NCBI GenBank assembly: GCA_001769855.1
Contig: MEPP01000030.1
Span: 1-64,000, forward strand
DNA from: Bdellovibrionales bacterium GWA2_49_15
GTDB lineage: Bacteria; Bdellovibrionota; Bacteriovoracia; Bacteriovoracales; Bacteriovoracaceae
Direction: 5' to 3'
Length of the DNA: 64,000 bases
A program made the translations under genes and the position numbers. Below, piece after piece: positions 60,436 to 64,000 of the stretch. The notes under the pieces were generated by a model. The model ran no database searches and was not told where the DNA came from. It saw nothing but the letters and a program-made list of their open reading frames with translations. The number at the start of each line of letters is the position of its first letter. The first letter of the stretch is position 1.

Positions 60436-63400
60436 ATGGTAAAAATATTTAGAACCGGTCTCCATCTTGTTTTACTCATACTTGTGGGATTCTTTGTCTC
60501 CTGTTCAAAACAGCAACCCACCTCAAAGACCGCAATTTCAATCGTAGGTTTTATCGGGGGAAGCGTCTTTACCGGCGGAGTTATGGTGTGGGGAAAATCC
60601 GCCAGCGGCAAAACTTTTGCGTTATCGATGTCCAGTGAGGCCGATGATAAATCCCTTGAGCTATCGACCGAGTCTTGGCAGTTTTACGGGGTGGGTTGGT
60701 TGGGGGCGACTCCCTTGGCCGGGGCGGTGAAATGTGGCCGCACGGAGAAAGTCTTGAGTGAGGGGCAAACGAGTGTTGCCATCACACTCGATGATACAAG
60801 TTGCAACCAAGCGGATTTCACTACCCCGGAGCATGTCTCCGCTAATGCCTTTTTACCCTTGAGGTTCATTGCATGCCAGGATATTACGGGCAAAACGGCC
60901 GGGCAAAATTGCGATAGCACAGAGAAGGGCGGGGCCAGATCTTATTATATTATTATTCACGAATTGTTGGATGACGAAGTTCAAAGTTCGCGTTTGATTT
61001 CCACCTGCCAGGACGAATCGGGATCGACTTCACTGACATCTACTTCTTACCTTATTCCTGTGGCGGCCCCCGGAGTCTCTATTGATACCTTTTCTCAGCT
61101 TGGCTGTCAGGGTGTTAAAACTAATTTCCTTTTTGAAGAAGGTTTAATTGGCGGTGACCCGGATGCTGTCGTGGGAAGTATTGGCGGCTACACAGAACTT
61201 TTCTTGAAAGTGGCCATGCCAGCTCCTAGTATAACGAGCTATAGTGAGGAGACAGCAACTTATAATCAAAATGTCCCCATTGCCAAAAATACTCCAATCA
61301 ACGAAGGTGGTGAGGTAACCTCCTGGAGCATCTCACCATCGCTGCCATCGGGTTTAAGCTTTAATTCCTCCAACGGAGATATCACCGGAACACCCATTAG
61401 TGTTATGTCGTCGACTCTTTATACCATCACGGCCACAAACAGCGGTGGTTCAGACACCTTTGATCTCGACATCACAATTCTGGCAGAGCCTCCCTCTATT
61501 TACGGATACCCTGATCCTTCCTCTTTCATTCAAGGCTTATCGATTGGAGTGCTTGCTCCAAGTAACTTAGGGGGCGCTGCCACCAGCTATTCTATCTCGC
61601 CTGCGCTACCTGCCGGATTGACTCTCGACACAAACACCGGTGAAATTTCGGGGACGCCCACCGGGACTAGTGCAAACGTGCTCTACACGGTGACAGCTTT
61701 CAACTCGGGAGGAAGCGGCCAGCAAACTGATATTGATATAGAGATTCTTGCCCCTGCGGTTTTAAGTATTGATCGGGGACCCACTTATAGTTTTGGCAGT
61801 AAGGCCTTCGGTTCTGTCACCAATATGACCTTGACCGTAAGTAATAGCGGCGGCGTTGCGGCCTTAGGACTTTCGCCGAGTGGACTTACCGCTCCCTATT
61901 CGTATGCCGGTGGCACCTGCGGAAGTAGCTTAGCTGCAGGAGCAACTTGCACCGTTGTGGTAAGCTACTCACCTCCTTCCACTGGACCTTACCCAGATGT
62001 CGTTACCATCAATTATGATGACGGAGTGATCGGCCAAAGCGCCACACGCGATGTGACGGGAACTGGCGTGGCCCCTGCGAGTCTGTCGATCAGCGATGGC
62101 ACGGTCTATGATTTTGGCATAGCCGTGGTAGGCTCCACACAGGCACATTCCTTCACTGTTACTAATTCCGGAGGTGTTGATGCCACCGGACTGAGCGGTG
62201 CTGGTTTAGTTGCTCCCTTTAGTTATAAGGACGGAAGCTATCCCGGAACCGGGGGCACCTGTAGCGGAACACTCAGTGTTGGGAGCTGCACAATTGTGGT
62301 GAACTGGGCACCGACGGGAGTCGGTCTTGGCAGTGATACAATCGAAATCAGCTACAATGATGGCGCCGCGGCCCAGATCGCCATGAGAGACGTCCAGGGC
62401 ACAGGTGTAAGTCCCGCCGTCCTAACATTGAGCCCCGCCTCTTTTCCCTCATCGCCTACGGGAGTGCCCAGCAGTCTGCAAATGATTACGATTACCAATT
62501 CGGGTGGGTATGTGGCGACGGCCATGAATCACTATGCATTTGGGGGCGACAACGGCTTTAATTATTCGGGGGGAGTCTATCCAGGGACTTCCGGAGATTG
62601 TGGCGCGACCCTGGGCCCTGCTGCCACTTGCACAATTCAGCTCGGCTTCACCCCTCAGACGGTAAAAAATAACACCGCCAACGTCTACATCGATTACTAT
62701 GACGGGACGACGGGCCAGCAGGCTTCTGGCAGCTTAAGCGGCGTTGGCACGCGACCATTTTTTGGCACGGCCAGTGATGGAGACGTGACGGTCATTGCGG
62801 CGAGTACCGACTTCACCGCGACAAACCTTACCAATGGCAAAAAGGCCACCACGGTGGCAGGAGTTACCAACGTTTCCGGCAATGTGTTCACTCTGGTTAA
62901 TACTATTGGTGCTGCCAATAGCTTCACCACGGCCAACTTCGATGTTGGGGATGAGATTATGTGGATTGTATCCCAGGCAGGATCAGGTGCCGGTTCGTGC
63001 AGTGGCCATCAAGGTGAATATGGTTTTGCCAATGTGACCGCTCGAACCACGGGGACTATCACGATCGACGGCAGTCTGGGATTTAGTCCAAACAACGCCG
63101 AGTTTTCCATGGGCAGCAACACTGGAACATTTTGTAGTATACAGGTGGTGAAAGTCCCCAACTTAAACAACCTCACCATCAGCTCAGGGGACCTGACGAT
63201 GCCCGCCTTTAATCATCAGTTCGGAACAGGTGGCGTCTTTGCCGCTCGTGTGGCGGGAACGATGACTCTGACCGGTCAGGTGAATATGATGGGCAAAGGA
63301 TTTCAGGGCGGCAGTGGAAACGGTTCCAGTGGTGCTAAAGGACACAGTCAGATAGGCTCCGGGCCGCTTTCCAATTCAATCGATGCGCCCAGCTTCGGAA

Positions 63401-63978
63401 TGGGGGGCGCTAACGGAGTCTATACCTCGAATGGTGCTGCGGGCGGTGGTGGAAATGCCATTGGTGGTCACGGAGGTAATTCCAGCACAGGAACGGGCGG
63501 TGGCGAGGCCAACAACTATTGCGCGGGCCCCTGTGCACCGAACGAACGGCTCTTTATGGGCGGTGGTGGCGGCGCCAACTCCGCATCTGCCCAGGGTGGA
63601 AAGGGTGGTGGAGTTATCTATCTCGTTGCCAATTTAGTCGACGGTGCCGGTGGTCTCTTAAAGGCCTACGGGGATGTGGGCCTCACTGACGCCTGGTCTG
63701 GCGGCGGCGGTGGTGGCGGTGGCTCTATTTATCTTCATGCCACTAACCTTGGCGGCTCCTGGCAGACTCGCACCAAAGGTGGAGCAGGTGGTAGTGCTTC
63801 CTTTGCGGGCGGAGGCGGAGGCGGTGGTGCCATTGAAATTTTATATTGCGGTAGCAACACGGCTTCCATCACCATTGATGTTACAGGTGGTACCACGGCG
63901 GGCACGGGGGGAGCTATTGTCCCTATCGTAGGCTTGCCAGGTTACGGGCCGGTAGCAGCCATTTCGACCTGCCCTTAA
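60436..63978 (+). CDS. Giant Ig/ASH-repeat lipoprotein with Gly-rich end
   Basis: A 1180-residue lipoprotein with lipobox LVGFFVSC. Residues about 260-440 contain two putative-Ig (He_PIG) domains (SPSLPSGLSFNSSNGDITGT and SPALPAGLTLDTNTGEISGT). About 440-760 hold three or more ASH/choice-of-anchor D repeats (VSNSGGVAALGLSPSGL, TNSGGVDATGLSGAGL). The end, about 960-1180, is Gly-rich (GGGGGGG and a TIDVTGGTTAGTGGAI stretch) like many bacterial surface beta-helix proteins. It is probably an anchored adhesin or surface display protein. There is no sign of an enzyme. The gene ends 22 bases before the window edge. Confidence 0.85.
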   Translation: MVKIFRTGLHLVLLILVGFFVSCSKQQPTSKTAISIVGFIGGSVFTGGVMVWGKSASGKTFALSMSSEADDKSLELSTESWQFYGVGWLGATPLAGAVKCGRTEKVLSEGQTSVAITLDDTSCNQADFTTPEHVSANAFLPLRFIACQDITGKTAGQNCDSTEKGGARSYYIIIHELLDDEVQSSRLISTCQDESGSTSLTSTSYLIPVAAPGVSIDTFSQLGCQGVKTNFLFEEGLIGGDPDAVVGSIGGYTELFLKVAMPAPSITSYSEETATYNQNVPIAKNTPINEGGEVTSWSISPSLPSGLSFNSSNGDITGTPISVMSSTLYTITATNSGGSDTFDLDITILAEPPSIYGYPDPSSFIQGLSIGVLAPSNLGGAATSYSISPALPAGLTLDTNTGEISGTPTGTSANVLYTVTAFNSGGSGQQTDIDIEILAPAVLSIDRGPTYSFGSKAFGSVTNMTLTVSNSGGVAALGLSPSGLTAPYSYAGGTCGSSLAAGATCTVVVSYSPPSTGPYPDVVTINYDDGVIGQSATRDVTGTGVAPASLSISDGTVYDFGIAVVGSTQAHSFTVTNSGGVDATGLSGAGLVAPFSYKDGSYPGTGGTCSGTLSVGSCTIVVNWAPTGVGLGSDTIEISYNDGAAAQIAMRDVQGTGVSPAVLTLSPASFPSSPTGVPSSLQMITITNSGGYVATAMNHYAFGGDNGFNYSGGVYPGTSGDCGATLGPAATCTIQLGFTPQTVKNNTANVYIDYYDGTTGQQASGSLSGVGTRPFFGTASDGDVTVIAASTDFTATNLTNGKKATTVAGVTNVSGNVFTLVNTIGAANSFTTANFDVGDEIMWIVSQAGSGAGSCSGHQGEYGFANVTARTTGTITIDGSLGFSPNNAEFSMGSNTGTFCSIQVVKVPNLNNLTISSGDLTMPAFNHQFGTGGVFAARVAGTMTLTGQVNMMGKGFQGGSGNGSSGAKGHSQIGSGPLSNSIDAPSFGMGGANGVYTSNGAAGGGGNAIGGHGGNSSTGTGGGEANNYCAGPCAPNERLFMGGGGGANSASAQGGKGGGVIYLVANLVDGAGGLLKAYGDVGLTDAWSGGGGGGGGSIYLHATNLGGSWQTRTKGGAGGSASFAGGGGGGGAIEILYCGSNTASITIDVTGGTTAGTGGAIVPIVGLPGYGPVAAISTCP

Positions 63979-64000
63979 TTTCCTACCAGTTGCTCGAGGT

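Overview
The window comes from a Gram-negative, diderm bacterium. It carries lpxD-type lipid A genes, beta-barrel outer-membrane proteins, many lipoproteins and Sec-exported proteins, murein hydrolases, a very large RHS protein and sigma-54 control. The mix of many unrecognised exported proteins, sigma-54 two-component control and mixed proteases resembles Bdellovibrionota or other delta-type relatives. That placement is an inference; no rRNA or tRNA gene was seen.

Region 1 (1-7.8 kb) is the most interesting part. Two divergent operons flank a gene-free 0.8 kb that holds six palindromes of the form GTGACG-n6-CGTCAC. A sigma-54 promoter sits at each edge. The rightward operon encodes its own sigma-54 activator/response regulator, a small exported protein, an OppA-like solute-binding lipoprotein, a stand-alone YcaO enzyme and a hybrid histidine kinase. 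The leftward operon encodes a Cys-rich mini-protein, a 37-aa peptide, an Sm-like mini-protein and a lipoprotein. Together they look like a self-regulated, signal-induced peptide or protein modification system.

Region 2 (7.9-21 kb): a class III aminotransferase, two LpxD-like acyltransferases on opposite strands and a DUF374 acyltransferase suggest lipid A or envelope lipid tailoring. A leftward operon then encodes a small lipoprotein, a 2699-residue teneurin-like RHS protein with a phospholipase A2-like C-terminus, and a beta-barrel protein.

Region 3 (21-29.5 kb) is an accessory island, partly AT-rich. It has several XRE regulators with palindromic operators, a single-domain response regulator, a ParB-fold protein, an OLD-type ATPase/TOPRIM nuclease and a HEPN-RES toxin gene broken by a frameshift at a run of six Gs.

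Region 4 (29.6-40 kb): a CPA1 cation/proton antiporter, a GreA/B-like factor, a BlaI-controlled murein operon (BlaI, an M56-lytic transglycosylase fusion, MepA), a rhomboid protease, a DUF2846 lipoprotein, a subtilisin-ankyrin protein, a TIGR01777 epimerase and a DUF434 protein.

Region 5 (40-46.3 kb) is one rightward cluster: two small proteins, an ABC exporter, a DUF1854 protein, two rubrerythrin-like proteins and three DUF3501 paralogues.

Region 6 (46.2-64 kb) is mostly exported proteins: an APC permease, a three-gene operon ending in a TIR-membrane-YARHG protein, a gingipain-type C25 protease, a beta-helix-like protein, a nitroreductase, a zincin, a transglutaminase-like/beta-barrel protein and a giant lipoprotein with Ig, ASH and Gly-rich domains.
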